The notes under the pieces were generated by a model. The model ran no database searches. It saw only the letters and a list, made by a program, of their open reading frames with translations, and was not told the DNA's origin. DNA of 64,000 nt from Paenibacillus planticolens (GTDB lineage: Bacteria > Bacillota > Bacilli > Paenibacillales > NBRC-103111), in assembly GCF_013141725.1 (NCBI RefSeq), contig NZ_WHNZ01000071.1, positions 1 to 64,000 of the forward strand. The letters run 5' to 3'. Below are positions 24,952-33,357 of this stretch, in pieces (position 1 is the first letter of the stretch; each line of letters begins with the position of its first letter). The position numbers were made by a program, and so were the translations under genes.

Positions 24952-25691
24952 GGCTGAACCTCATTTTCGTTGTACTGGATGAATGTTCTTGCCGACTCTG
25001 TAGCCGGCTTTCGAAAAAATTCCGCAGTGGGCGCATCTTCCAGAATAGTGTTACTCGACATATACCAAACCCGGTCACTGGTACGTGCCGCTTGTTCCAA
25101 CTCGTGTGTAACCCAAATCAGTGTTGTTCCTTCACTTGCATGCCACCCCTGCAGCAATTTCTCTACAGCCCTTGTACTAATCGTGTCCAATGATGACGTA
25201 ACCTCGTCAAGAAGAAGCACGCCTGGGCGCAACAGCATGGAACGAATCAGAGCAATTCGCTGCATTTCCCCACCGGACATATCGCTGGCTTGCTTTTTTA
25301 TGTCCAAATGTTCAAGCCCCGAAGCCTCTAATAATTGGTCTGCAAGCTTTCGGTCAAAAGGCTGACCGTGCAGCCGGCTTGCCACGCATAAATTGTCCTC
25401 GATGCTGCCCGGCAGCATAACGGCTTGCTGGGCAACATAACAAATTTGTTTTCTCCAATGTCGTGGCCCCACCTCTCGAAAAGAGGCCCGCTCATAAATC
25501 ATATCTCCCTCATCAGGCGTGTTCAACAAAGCCAATGTGCGCAAAAGTGTGCTTTTGCCTTGTCCGGACGCACCGATTAGAGAAATTCGTTCTCCTTGCT
25601 GCATATGTGCGGAAATACCGGCAAATGTGTATGGAGATTTTGAATTTTCCTGATCGTATGAAAGCTTAGCTAAATCATGAATTTCAAGCAT
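24948..25691 (-). CDS. fetA: FetA-like ABC ATP-binding protein
   Basis: A 247-residue ATPase with Walker A IGASGQGKSTLLR, Q-loop region CYVAQQAVMLPG, signature DMSGGEMQRIALIRSML, Walker B VLLLDEVTSSLD and the switch His in WVTHELEQA. It pairs with the UPF0014 permease that follows. The FetA assignment rests on that partner. No Fur box was recognised in the 170 bp upstream. Confidence 0.88.
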   Translation of the reverse strand: MLEIHDLAKLSYDQENSKSPYTFAGISAHMQQGERISLIGASGQGKSTLLRTLALLNTPDEGDMIYERASFREVGPRHWRKQICYVAQQAVMLPGSIEDNLCVASRLHGQPFDRKLADQLLEASGLEHLDIKKQASDMSGGEMQRIALIRSMLLRPGVLLLDEVTSSLDTISTRAVEKLLQGWHASEGTTLIWVTHELEQAARTSDRVWYMSSNTILEDAPTAEFFRKPATESARTFIQYNENEVQP

Positions 25692-25810
25692 TGCATGTTC
25701 CCTTTCAGGTCTTTCGAGATTTTTAATTTTTCATAAAAATATGTACTTCCTTATTTTAGCACCCTCTTAAAATGGGTCAACCTAAGAATACTTCGCAAAA
25801 TTTCAATTGG

Positions 25811-25840
25811 AAAAAGACCGCCGTTCCATCAACGGCAGCC
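25811..25840 (-). terminator. terminator of the GH105 operon
   Basis: On the minus strand GCTGCCGTT-GATGG-AACGGCGG gives a GCCGTT/AACGGC stem followed by TCTTTTTCC. It lies 25 bases past the GH105 stop. Confidence 0.75.
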
Positions 25841-25865
25841 TTGCTCCAGTCGCTTCTTTGATTCA

Positions 25866-28076
25866 TTAACCACTTAACGCCGAAACATGTTTCCGCAGCT
25901 TCATCGTCTCGATGCCGGCCAACAGCACGATGCCGATTCCATGTGTATCGTTCAGCTGCCACGAAAGCTGGTCCTTGTAGTACAGCTTATTAAATGAATA
26001 GCCCGAGCCCCGGCAGACGCCATACACGTTTCCATATTTGTCGATCGCATAGCGCGTCAAGCCGTCCCAACCTTTCAGCACAGCCTCCACATACGGAGCT
26101 GCCTCTTCCAGCCAGCCGAACCGGACGCCTCTGGCGAAAGCGTAGATGAACATCGATGTGCAAGACGTCTCCGCATACGACTGCGGATCTGTCAGCACTT
26201 GATGCCAAAGGCCCTGAGTCCCCTGCAACCGCTTGTAGCCTTGGCACAGCTCGCGGAAAAAAGCCATGAGCGCCGGGCGGTCCGCATGCCCGGCCGGCAT
26301 AACGGCCAGCAGCTCCGTTAACGAAAACAGCACCCAGCCGTTGCCCCGCCCCCAAGGTACGCCATTTCCTTTGCCGAATTTAAAATCGAAAACATGATGC
26401 ATAATGCCCAGCTCGGGTATGAACATCAGCTTTTTATAATGTAAAAACTGCTTCGCCGCATCATTTAGATACGCCAAATCGCCTGTAAGCTCATAGTACT
26501 TGCTGAGAAATGGCGTACTCATATATAAATCGTCGCACCAGACCGTGTCCTTCATGAAATCGGTCGTTCCCCGTGTCCGGTACAAAGTCCCATCCTCAAG
26601 GCGGCTCTGCTCCAGCGAGATGTAATGGGCTATGCGTTCGGCTGCCGCCTCTGCCCCTGTCAGCGCCCGGAGTTTGTGAGCCTCCAGCATAGCCGCACCG
26701 AATGAGCCGCAATCGTCCAGACTGTCGATCAGCGCCAATTGGTGATTCACGCCCGGCGATTCATACTGCTCTTGGTCCCAAACACTGTAGGCGTGCAAGG
26801 ACGTGCACTGTTCGATATGATCGGCGGCATAATTCGTATAATGCGGATCCTTGAGCTCTTCGCCTGTTCGCAAAATGCCGTAAAGCGTCACCCCGAGCGG
26901 ATAGTTCCATTTGCCGTAGATGGCATTCTCCAGATACGGCCGTATCCTGGCTCCGGGCATATCGGCACGCCAGAATGTGCGCTCTCCATCTGGGCCGAAC
27001 ACTGCATCCATACGGGTGATGACCGATGGCGGAGGGGCGTGCTCAGCGGAAAAAGGCCCCGCATACAGCCACCCGTCCCGCAGCCCTTCAACCGGGTAAG
27101 GGGCGATTCGCCTCACAGGAACGGCTGCGTCTCCCGTTCCACCTTTGATCTCCAGGCTGACGCCCCAAGCCGCGCCCGCGCAAGTGGAACGGACAACGAG
27201 ATCGTGGATTCCGAACGGGATCGGAAATATCAGGTCCAGCGGACCTGCGGACGGCTGCTCTTGCCTCTCATACACCGGAGCGCCGTTTAAGTACACGGTC
27301 AGTAGACCTTGGTACTCTCCTGTAAACCTGACCGTTTGCATACTCGGGCTTCTATTTTCCAGCTTCGTCCAAGCATAAGCGATCTGCCCTCGCCGCTCTC
27401 CATAAATTCGCGCAAAGCACCCGGCACTCCATTCCTGCGGCGTCCATGTCATTTGCGGATACCATTGATCCAGGATTGCATCAGCACCGTTTTCCTCCCC
27501 GGCTCCAGGCATGACTTCCCATGCTGCCGTTTGCGGGCTGCTGTACACCCATCCCTCTTGGCCGTCCCGGTCCGCTGCAGGGGCAAGAATGTGCATCGGG
27601 AAGCCTTTTATGCTTCCCGTTCCGAACTTGCCGCCACAGCCGGTTGCGGTTTTCACAAATTCCAGAACAATGTGGTTCCAGCCCTTGCCGAGCCCCGCAC
27701 GGAAATAGCTGCTTCGATCCGGGAACACGTCATCATTCAGGTTCGATGCAAAGGCCTGCGTCCCATTCACCAAGATTCGTACGGGACTATAGCAGCTCAC
27801 GCTGAACGGGTGCTCAGTCTCTCCGTCGCTCCACAGCTTTCCCCATACGTAGACAAATTGCCCGTCCTCCAGCTTCGGCCATCTCAGCGCCAGGTCCATT
27901 TCGTAGCGGTAATCCGCCCCGCGCCGGAAGCCCTCCGCCCTGAATATCCGGTAAACCGGCGGATGCTTAGGATTAGCGCCGATAAACCTTCCGGCAACGG
28001 TCGCCAAGATATGCGCGTCAGATTTCGCTTTACCAGCGATCGATTCATTTTGGTGAAAATACGAATTCTTGTTCAT
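25866..28076 (-). CDS. GH105/GH88-family unsaturated rhamnogalacturonyl hydrolase with N-terminal extension
   Basis: A 736-residue cytoplasmic protein (no signal peptide). The C-terminal 370 residues form a GH88/GH105 alpha/alpha barrel: DSLDDCGSFGAAML, WCDDLYMSTPFLSKYYELTGD, VPWGRGNGWVLFSLTELL, ETSCTSMFIYAFARGV. These enzymes remove the unsaturated uronic acid left by pectin lyases from rhamnogalacturonan oligosaccharides, as YteR and YesR do. The N-terminal 330 residues look like one or two beta-sandwich, carbohydrate-binding-like domains, an unusual addition since YteR is about 370 residues. The start is set at ATG 28076, five to six bases past GGAGG; a coupled ATG at 28088 overlaps the upstream stop. 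Confidence 0.88.
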   Translation of the reverse strand: MNKNSYFHQNESIAGKAKSDAHILATVAGRFIGANPKHPPVYRIFRAEGFRRGADYRYEMDLALRWPKLEDGQFVYVWGKLWSDGETEHPFSVSCYSPVRILVNGTQAFASNLNDDVFPDRSSYFRAGLGKGWNHIVLEFVKTATGCGGKFGTGSIKGFPMHILAPAADRDGQEGWVYSSPQTAAWEVMPGAGEENGADAILDQWYPQMTWTPQEWSAGCFARIYGERRGQIAYAWTKLENRSPSMQTVRFTGEYQGLLTVYLNGAPVYERQEQPSAGPLDLIFPIPFGIHDLVVRSTCAGAAWGVSLEIKGGTGDAAVPVRRIAPYPVEGLRDGWLYAGPFSAEHAPPPSVITRMDAVFGPDGERTFWRADMPGARIRPYLENAIYGKWNYPLGVTLYGILRTGEELKDPHYTNYAADHIEQCTSLHAYSVWDQEQYESPGVNHQLALIDSLDDCGSFGAAMLEAHKLRALTGAEAAAERIAHYISLEQSRLEDGTLYRTRGTTDFMKDTVWCDDLYMSTPFLSKYYELTGDLAYLNDAAKQFLHYKKLMFIPELGIMHHVFDFKFGKGNGVPWGRGNGWVLFSLTELLAVMPAGHADRPALMAFFRELCQGYKRLQGTQGLWHQVLTDPQSYAETSCTSMFIYAFARGVRFGWLEEAAPYVEAVLKGWDGLTRYAIDKYGNVYGVCRGSGYSFNKLYYKDQLSWQLNDTHGIGIVLLAGIETMKLRKHVSALSG

Positions 28077-28087
28077 CGCTTCCTCCA

Positions 28088-29356
28088 TTAGATCGGGATC
28101 TCGCCGCCGGGGTACAGCGTGGAGCTGGACAACCTTTTGGGCTGCGGCAGCGGAGTTCCGGACGGCTTCTCGGTCACATCATGAGGCTGGCTGGCATAAA
28201 TCGCCATCGACTCATCATTAAAAATAATTACTTGCTCGCTTCCGCTGCCGAACAAATCGGCATGTACGGCATAGCCCTCAAGCGGAAACGAAACCACCGC
28301 ATTCATCTCACCGTCATACAAGGTTGGAAACACGCCGCCACCGCGCCGATAAGCTAAAATGTAATCCGGCGCGCCCTGCTCCCAGCCGCGAAGAGGCTCA
28401 ATGATGGTCAGCCAGCCGTCCGTCTGGCGGTCTTCCTTCCAGATCTCTTGACCCTCGCTATCCAAAAGAAACAGCGCGTCTTTGCCTTTCAAGCCCTTGC
28501 CGTCATCTTCACGCACGAGACGATCCAGCCCGGCGATCTGAAGTCCCGGCAAGTCGCTGCGGAACCGTCCGAGTGCGATATGCTGGGACTCGATCGAGCC
28601 TTCATAACGCCAAAGCTCTTGACCATGGCGGTCATACATGACTGTGACACTGCCGCCGATCACCAGCTCCGGCTCCCCGTCTCCGTTGACGTCGCCAACC
28701 CAAATACAGTCTGCGTGATCGTCCAAATCCCGGCAGCTCCACAAAAGCCGACCATCGTGATCAAGCAGGTCATATCCGGCCATGACCTCATCGAGTCCGT
28801 CACCGTCGAAATCGTAAACCCATGGAAAATGCCCCGGATTGCCTTCATGTTTCCACAGCAGATTAAACTCGCGATCGAGCGCCCACATCGTGTGGTAGCG
28901 ATCTTTCAGGATAATATCTCCAGCACTATCCCCGCCGGTCAAATTCGCTACAATGATGCAATCATGAGCCTGCTCGCCAGGCAGCTCATGAATAGCTTTT
29001 ACCTGTCCGTCTTGACCGTCCAAGATGACGAATCGATCGTTCATCACGCATAAGACTTCTAAACGGCCGTCACCGTCAATATCGGCAATTTGCGCCGGAT
29101 AATCCGAGCCTTGACTTCCAGCTCCGGGGTCCGGTTTACCGGTTTGCCAAAGCAGATTGCCTTCCAAATCGAACGCCGTCAAGCACTGTACCTGATGGGG
29201 AATGTACCGCACATCCTGGCGGTTGTCAGGCTGCACCAAGAGCACTTCCATCCGGCCGTCTCCGTTCAGATCGCCCAGCAGCATTTTGCAGCGGGGACCC
29301 GCCGCCCGAATATCGATTTTTCCAATGAGATGTGGTTCCTTCAACGTTTGTTGCAT
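28088..29356 (-). CDS. FG-GAP/VCBS beta-propeller protein, PL11-like
   Basis: A 422-residue soluble protein built from propeller blades. At least four calcium-loop motifs are visible: DLNGDGRMEV, DIDGDGRLEV, DFDGDGLDEV and DVNGDGEPEL. This resembles the propeller of PL11 rhamnogalacturonan lyases (YesW/YesX), but the N-terminal beta domain of that family is not evident and there is no signal peptide. It overlaps the GH105 gene, which supports a role in rhamnogalacturonan breakdown, either as an intracellular lyase or as an oligosaccharide-binding protein. GGGAGGG precedes the ATG. Confidence 0.7.
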   Translation of the reverse strand: MQQTLKEPHLIGKIDIRAAGPRCKMLLGDLNGDGRMEVLLVQPDNRQDVRYIPHQVQCLTAFDLEGNLLWQTGKPDPGAGSQGSDYPAQIADIDGDGRLEVLCVMNDRFVILDGQDGQVKAIHELPGEQAHDCIIVANLTGGDSAGDIILKDRYHTMWALDREFNLLWKHEGNPGHFPWVYDFDGDGLDEVMAGYDLLDHDGRLLWSCRDLDDHADCIWVGDVNGDGEPELVIGGSVTVMYDRHGQELWRYEGSIESQHIALGRFRSDLPGLQIAGLDRLVREDDGKGLKGKDALFLLDSEGQEIWKEDRQTDGWLTIIEPLRGWEQGAPDYILAYRRGGGVFPTLYDGEMNAVVSFPLEGYAVHADLFGSGSEQVIIFNDESMAIYASQPHDVTEKPSGTPLPQPKRLSSSTLYPGGEIPI

Positions 29357-29580
29357 CCCGTATCCCTCCCTGTGTTGGTGGTCCCTCGTTTAAACGTTAT
29401 AAACGCGTGCACAAACAGCGTAAACAACATTCCATCTGCCTACAATCGTACTTTTTTGAACCGCACAAAAAGGGACTATGCATTTTTTTGCCGGGTTGCC
29501 ACTTTCTTGCTCGCAACAGCTGCGTTCCCTTCAATCAAGGAGAAGCTCGGCTTACTGTACTTGCAGTTCTGCACCGTTCA

Positions 29581-29760
29581 AGGGAACTCTATTCCCTTAT
29601 TTAGACGAGCAGCCCAATATTAAGAGCTGGAGGGGACTACAGGGCCTTATATCGCGAAATGTGACTCCATCCTGCTCAAAATGGCGAAATAGCGGATCCT
29701 AGTTCCCACTCCCCCGCCCAAAAGGCTGTTTTGGGCAAAATAAAGCCCTGTAGTTCCCCC
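29581..29760. repeat. GGGAACTAC dispersed repeat array, copy A
   Basis: Head-oriented units AGGGAACTCTATTCCCTTATTT (split here as AGGGAACTC and CCCTTATTT) at 29581 and GGGGACTACAGGGCCTTAT at 29633, and tail-oriented units AAATAGCGGATCCTAGTTCC at 29687 and AAATAAAGCCCTGTAGTTCC at 29737. Heads and tails are reverse complements of one consensus, and matching arrays occur at 48447 and 55750. Confidence 0.7.
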
Positions 29761-29828
29761 TAAACCGAAACGCCCCCACTATGATCGACTACACGGGGAT
29801 TATGGCTTCGGCTGACTTTGAGATGCAA

Positions 29829-29863
29829 AAAAGAACTGATTCCGAATCGGGGCCAGTTCTTTT
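29829..29863 (-). terminator. terminator of the deacetylase gene
   Basis: Arms AAAAGAACTG (29829-29838) and CAGTTCTTTT (29854-29863) around a CCGATTCGG inner stem, followed on the minus strand by TTGC; the T run is inside the left arm. It lies ten bases past the stop. Confidence 0.8.
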
Positions 29864-29873
29864 TATGACATCT

Positions 29874-30671
29874 TTACAGCTGCTTCTGCTCCCCGCCCTT
29901 CACTTCTAGCGGCTGCCCGTCAACGCTGAGCCAAACGCTCAGGAATGACGGGTTATACACGAAATCCATCGCTGCCGAGAATTTCAATTGTTCAAAAGCT
30001 TTCGTATAATCGACGATCTCCATGTTCGTTGCATACCATATTTCGGGCCTGCCGCCGGCATAAGAACAAAATTTTTCGATAACGTCCCAGTTGTTGTCCT
30101 GATCAAATTCGTAGCTGTGCCCCCATACGTACATGAGGTACAAATACTGCGTCTTGTGCAATCCGACAAACGTTTCCGCTTGTTGCATCAGCTCATGTTT
30201 ATGATGGCAGGTCGGCTGCCATTCATGCCAATCGTCCGGCATGCCGAAGTGACCTGAGCTGGGAACGACTCTTGCGTATTCAATGCCGAGCCCCGGCAGC
30301 AGTTCCTTGATTCGGCGGTTGTAGGAGCCGTTCGGATAGGACATGCCGCGTACCGTATAGCCGACAATGCGTTCCAGATTTTTGCGGTCTTCCAGAACTT
30401 CATGAAGGATGAGCTCTTGAGGACACCTTGCAATCGTCGGATGGGTCAGCGTATGCGCCGACACTTCATGACCTGCGTAAAGCGTCCGCACCTCTTCCTC
30501 CGATACTCGATCCGGCATGCCGAATAACCCTGAATTGATATGGAAAGTACCTTTAATACCGCTGCGATTAAAAATGTCCACCAGCCGCTTGTCGGCGTTT
30601 CGGCCATCGTCGTAGCTCATGGTCAGCGCTTTATGACGCCCTTCGGGAAAACACATGACGACTCTTTTCAT
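29874..30671 (-). CDS. polysaccharide deacetylase (NodB homology domain)
   Basis: A 265-residue CE4-type deacetylase without signal peptide. Visible motifs: ALTMSYDDGRNADKRL (motif 1, catalytic Asp and metal Asp as DDG), GHEVSAHTLTHPTIA (motif 2, HxxxH metal ligands), RGMSYPNGSYN (motif 3, RxPxG variant as MSYPNG) and a late WGHSYEF (motif 5 region). The start is ATG 30671, behind GAGGAGG; a frame to 30836 would overlap the YetA-like gene. A cytoplasmic CE4 protein in a rhamnogalacturonan cluster may remove O-acetyl groups from imported oligosaccharides (inference). Confidence 0.88.
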   Translation of the reverse strand: MKRVVMCFPEGRHKALTMSYDDGRNADKRLVDIFNRSGIKGTFHINSGLFGMPDRVSEEEVRTLYAGHEVSAHTLTHPTIARCPQELILHEVLEDRKNLERIVGYTVRGMSYPNGSYNRRIKELLPGLGIEYARVVPSSGHFGMPDDWHEWQPTCHHKHELMQQAETFVGLHKTQYLYLMYVWGHSYEFDQDNNWDVIEKFCSYAGGRPEIWYATNMEIVDYTKAFEQLKFSAAMDFVYNPSFLSVWLSVDGQPLEVKGGEQKQL

Positions 30672-30742
30672 GGATAAATCCTCCTCATCGCGTCGCTGCG
30701 CCGGATAACATCGCCGAAAGTAGGAGTCATTCGCCCCTTCCA

Positions 30743-33325
30743 CTAGCGATAGTCCTCCGGAATCGTATCCGGAATGAATTCCAGCGCGATAATCGTGTTC
30801 AATGACCATTGTGCCGCCTCGTTCGTGTTCATCCAATCGATCTCTTTGAGATTATCCACATGCGAGACAACAGCGGAATCTTTTTGCAGATCGACACGGG
30901 CAAACGGGTTGCCCAGCAGAATGGACCAGCATGTACGTGCTGTTTCTTTGTCCTGCTTATAGTGGGCGCCATAAGCAACGATCGCCGCACTAAGCACAGG
31001 GTGTTCGAAATGCTTGGTGCTGATATCTCCTTTCGTCAGCTCATCCTTCTCTTCCTGCGACTTGTTATAATACACACCGAAATCGGCTAGCATTTCCTCC
31101 CATTTCGGATCTTTCAGCATGCCGGCGAGTTCAAACCATACCTGCGGGCCGCCCATACAAATCGCCAAATGCCGCCCCCAGTTATCATCGCCAAGCGGCG
31201 TCAGAACGCCGGTTTTCGGGTCGTAGCCATAGGTTGGACCGGAGATCAACCCATAGTTCGCGCCTTTGATGCATTCGATTCCCACCATAATTTTATCCTG
31301 GTATGCGGTGTCTTCATAACGCTCCCAACGGGTCATCCAGTTGGAGCTGAAGGCCGCCCAATCGGGGCCTACACGAATATGGGTCGGGTGCTCATCCTTC
31401 GGAAAGTAGGCCCGCATCGGGTCCAAATTGACCGTCGTGAAGTCCGAATCCTTCACTTCGTCCATCATATCCCCGATCCGCTCGTCAGCGGTCAAATAAT
31501 AGTAATAGCGGTGCAGCCCCGCCATGGCAATGCGGGCTTCTTTGCAGCCGCAGCCCCAATGAACCACATTATGCCGCGAGCCAAGCCCGGCATATTCGCC
31601 GAAATGGTACACATCGACTTCGCTCGTGTGCCGGGTCATCGCCTCCGCCATGCGGAAAATATCGTCCCGTCCCGAGCGCAGAAACATGATCCACAGCCAC
31701 ATATTGGGCGCCAGCTCGGTATTTTGCCAGGCGCAGCCGCCGAGATCGTAGTTCCATACGTGCCGGACCGGGTCATAGCTATGCATATAATCGCCAAAGT
31801 CCCAGAAACCGTACCATTTGCGCTGCTCCACCTCATCCTGGTAAAAGGCAATGATGCCATCCAATCGCTGCTCCAGCGCTGCCTTCACCGGGCTGCTCCG
31901 ATCAGGAAGGCTCCAATAGCCAAAGGCATGAGCCGCATGATAATGTTCCGGTTCGCAGACGAGCATAGATGGGTCTTGCGTCTGCGCCAACATGCTATCC
32001 AGCAGCTCGGGACTTGGTGCGGCAGCCAGGCTCCACAGCGTCATCTCGCTCGTATTCGCGATGCCGTACGGCGTGGCCCGAAGCTCCTCCGCGCCCTCAT
32101 AGGACGACTCCACATGCGTTTCGGTATCGTAATGGCGGAGATCCATCGGCGCACAGTCCGGCGACCACAGCCACACCGTCAATGACGCTTCCGCCTCTGC
32201 CATGCCGTGCACATCAAAGCCGGATGGGTGCTTCTCCCAAAAGTTGCGCAGCCCGGCAGCCAAGCCGCCGCCTTCACCGCCAACGTAGCCGAGCCCGCCT
32301 GCACGCCGCCCATCCGTCACCTTCACCCAGCTGCAGGACGCTTTCGTCTGCTTCCAGATCCGGTAGTGGTCCGACGAATCCTGAACCAGCTTAAAATTGT
32401 TCCACGTTGCCGAATCATCCAGCAAGCTTAAGAAATAAGCGTCATCCTGCGGGTCAAAGACAACCTCCTTGCCTAGTGTCTGGCGCTCAAAAAGCTCCCG
32501 GTACTTCCCCTTCGTCCGCCGCGTATGCAGCGTCTTCGGCGATTCGCTGAAGTACCCGTTATCCCCGGCAAAGCGGACATGCCGGTTATAGTGAGCACCC
32601 CGCATCGGCACCTTGAAACGGATGCCAAGCCCTTTGATATAATCCTCGTTCGGGTTGCCGTCATAGTGGAACGTATGAACAAGCCGGATTGACTCAAGGC
32701 CTGCGTAGACATACAGCCGCAGCGAAAAAGGCAGCCATTCCCGCGATCCGTTCACCGCGCGGTGCCTGCCGCTGAGCTTCACCACGGCACGGACCGGGCC
32801 GTCCTGCTCCACAACCGCCTGATGGATGCGGCTCTCGAACGGCTCCTCCGTAAGCGTCCGAGTCCCGGACACTTCTGTGCGAGCTTCCTTCAAGCAGATC
32901 AAATCGCCTCCGCTGCACACTTCGGCTCCTTGGCGGACAATGCTGCGAAGCCAATACCCACCCTGTTTGCCCAGCGTGCAAACCATAACTCCCGTATCCA
33001 GCGTAATCGTATCGTCCGTCTCTCGAACGATGACACCGCTGTCCGGAGCAGGCCCGCTTCCTTTGACAATGGAGAAGTTGTCTATCGAACCGTCTGGAAC
33101 TGCCGCCGCATGGGCCGACCATTTGACACTGCCATCCGGCCAATAAGCTGTCGGCCAGCTTTGCAGCGGGATGATGCTCTCGCCGCCTGCTCCCGCTAGA
33201 AGCAAGGACTCCGACCGGCGCAGCTCGCCCTCCCTCCACGGTATTCCCCAAGTCACGCCGACCGGCATGGACGCCATAGTGTCCTTCGATAACCAGTGCA
33301 GCTTCACTTTCATTTCCGTTGCCAT
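30743..33325 (-). CDS. YetA-like exo-rhamnogalacturonan lyase family protein (PL26 type)
   Basis: An 860-residue cytoplasmic protein. The N terminus VKLHWLSKDTMASMPVGVTWGIPWREGEL followed by ESLLL...QSWPTAYWPDGSVKWSAHA matches the RIFT-barrel start of the PcRGLX/YetA family; the middle and C-terminal parts (WDFGDYMHSYDPVRHVWNYD, HVNVVHWGCGCKEARIA-like, YYYYLTADERIGD) form the alpha/alpha barrel. Members act on rhamnogalacturonan I from the end by beta elimination; B. subtilis yetA lies in a comparable cluster. The preferred start is ATG 33325; an ATG at 33337 abuts AAGGGAG. Placed directly after the AraC-type regulator gene. Confidence 0.8.
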   Translation of the reverse strand: MATEMKVKLHWLSKDTMASMPVGVTWGIPWREGELRRSESLLLAGAGGESIIPLQSWPTAYWPDGSVKWSAHAAAVPDGSIDNFSIVKGSGPAPDSGVIVRETDDTITLDTGVMVCTLGKQGGYWLRSIVRQGAEVCSGGDLICLKEARTEVSGTRTLTEEPFESRIHQAVVEQDGPVRAVVKLSGRHRAVNGSREWLPFSLRLYVYAGLESIRLVHTFHYDGNPNEDYIKGLGIRFKVPMRGAHYNRHVRFAGDNGYFSESPKTLHTRRTKGKYRELFERQTLGKEVVFDPQDDAYFLSLLDDSATWNNFKLVQDSSDHYRIWKQTKASCSWVKVTDGRRAGGLGYVGGEGGGLAAGLRNFWEKHPSGFDVHGMAEAEASLTVWLWSPDCAPMDLRHYDTETHVESSYEGAEELRATPYGIANTSEMTLWSLAAAPSPELLDSMLAQTQDPSMLVCEPEHYHAAHAFGYWSLPDRSSPVKAALEQRLDGIIAFYQDEVEQRKWYGFWDFGDYMHSYDPVRHVWNYDLGGCAWQNTELAPNMWLWIMFLRSGRDDIFRMAEAMTRHTSEVDVYHFGEYAGLGSRHNVVHWGCGCKEARIAMAGLHRYYYYLTADERIGDMMDEVKDSDFTTVNLDPMRAYFPKDEHPTHIRVGPDWAAFSSNWMTRWERYEDTAYQDKIMVGIECIKGANYGLISGPTYGYDPKTGVLTPLGDDNWGRHLAICMGGPQVWFELAGMLKDPKWEEMLADFGVYYNKSQEEKDELTKGDISTKHFEHPVLSAAIVAYGAHYKQDKETARTCWSILLGNPFARVDLQKDSAVVSHVDNLKEIDWMNTNEAAQWSLNTIIALEFIPDTIPEDYR

Positions 33326-33357
33326 ATCTATATGCATCTCCCTTATGATTCATCGGT

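Larger units (their letters stand above)
29357..29873. other. 517-bp intergenic region
   Basis: Holds the promoter region of the propeller-GH105 operon (no clear -35/-10 recognised), a GGGAACTAC repeat array at 29581-29760 and the deacetylase terminator. Several frames are open but none has a credible ribosome binding site or composition; I see no gene here. Confidence 0.6.

Noticed and set aside
27309..28091. Plus-strand frame of 260 codons opposite the GH105 gene
   Set aside because: The minus-strand gene is clearly real by motifs; the opposite frame has no recognisable domain.
31169..32185. Long plus-strand frame of 338 codons
   Set aside because: It is antisense to the YetA-like lyase in a GC-rich gene; composition (Arg/His/Pro-rich) and lack of a ribosome binding site mark it as a shadow.
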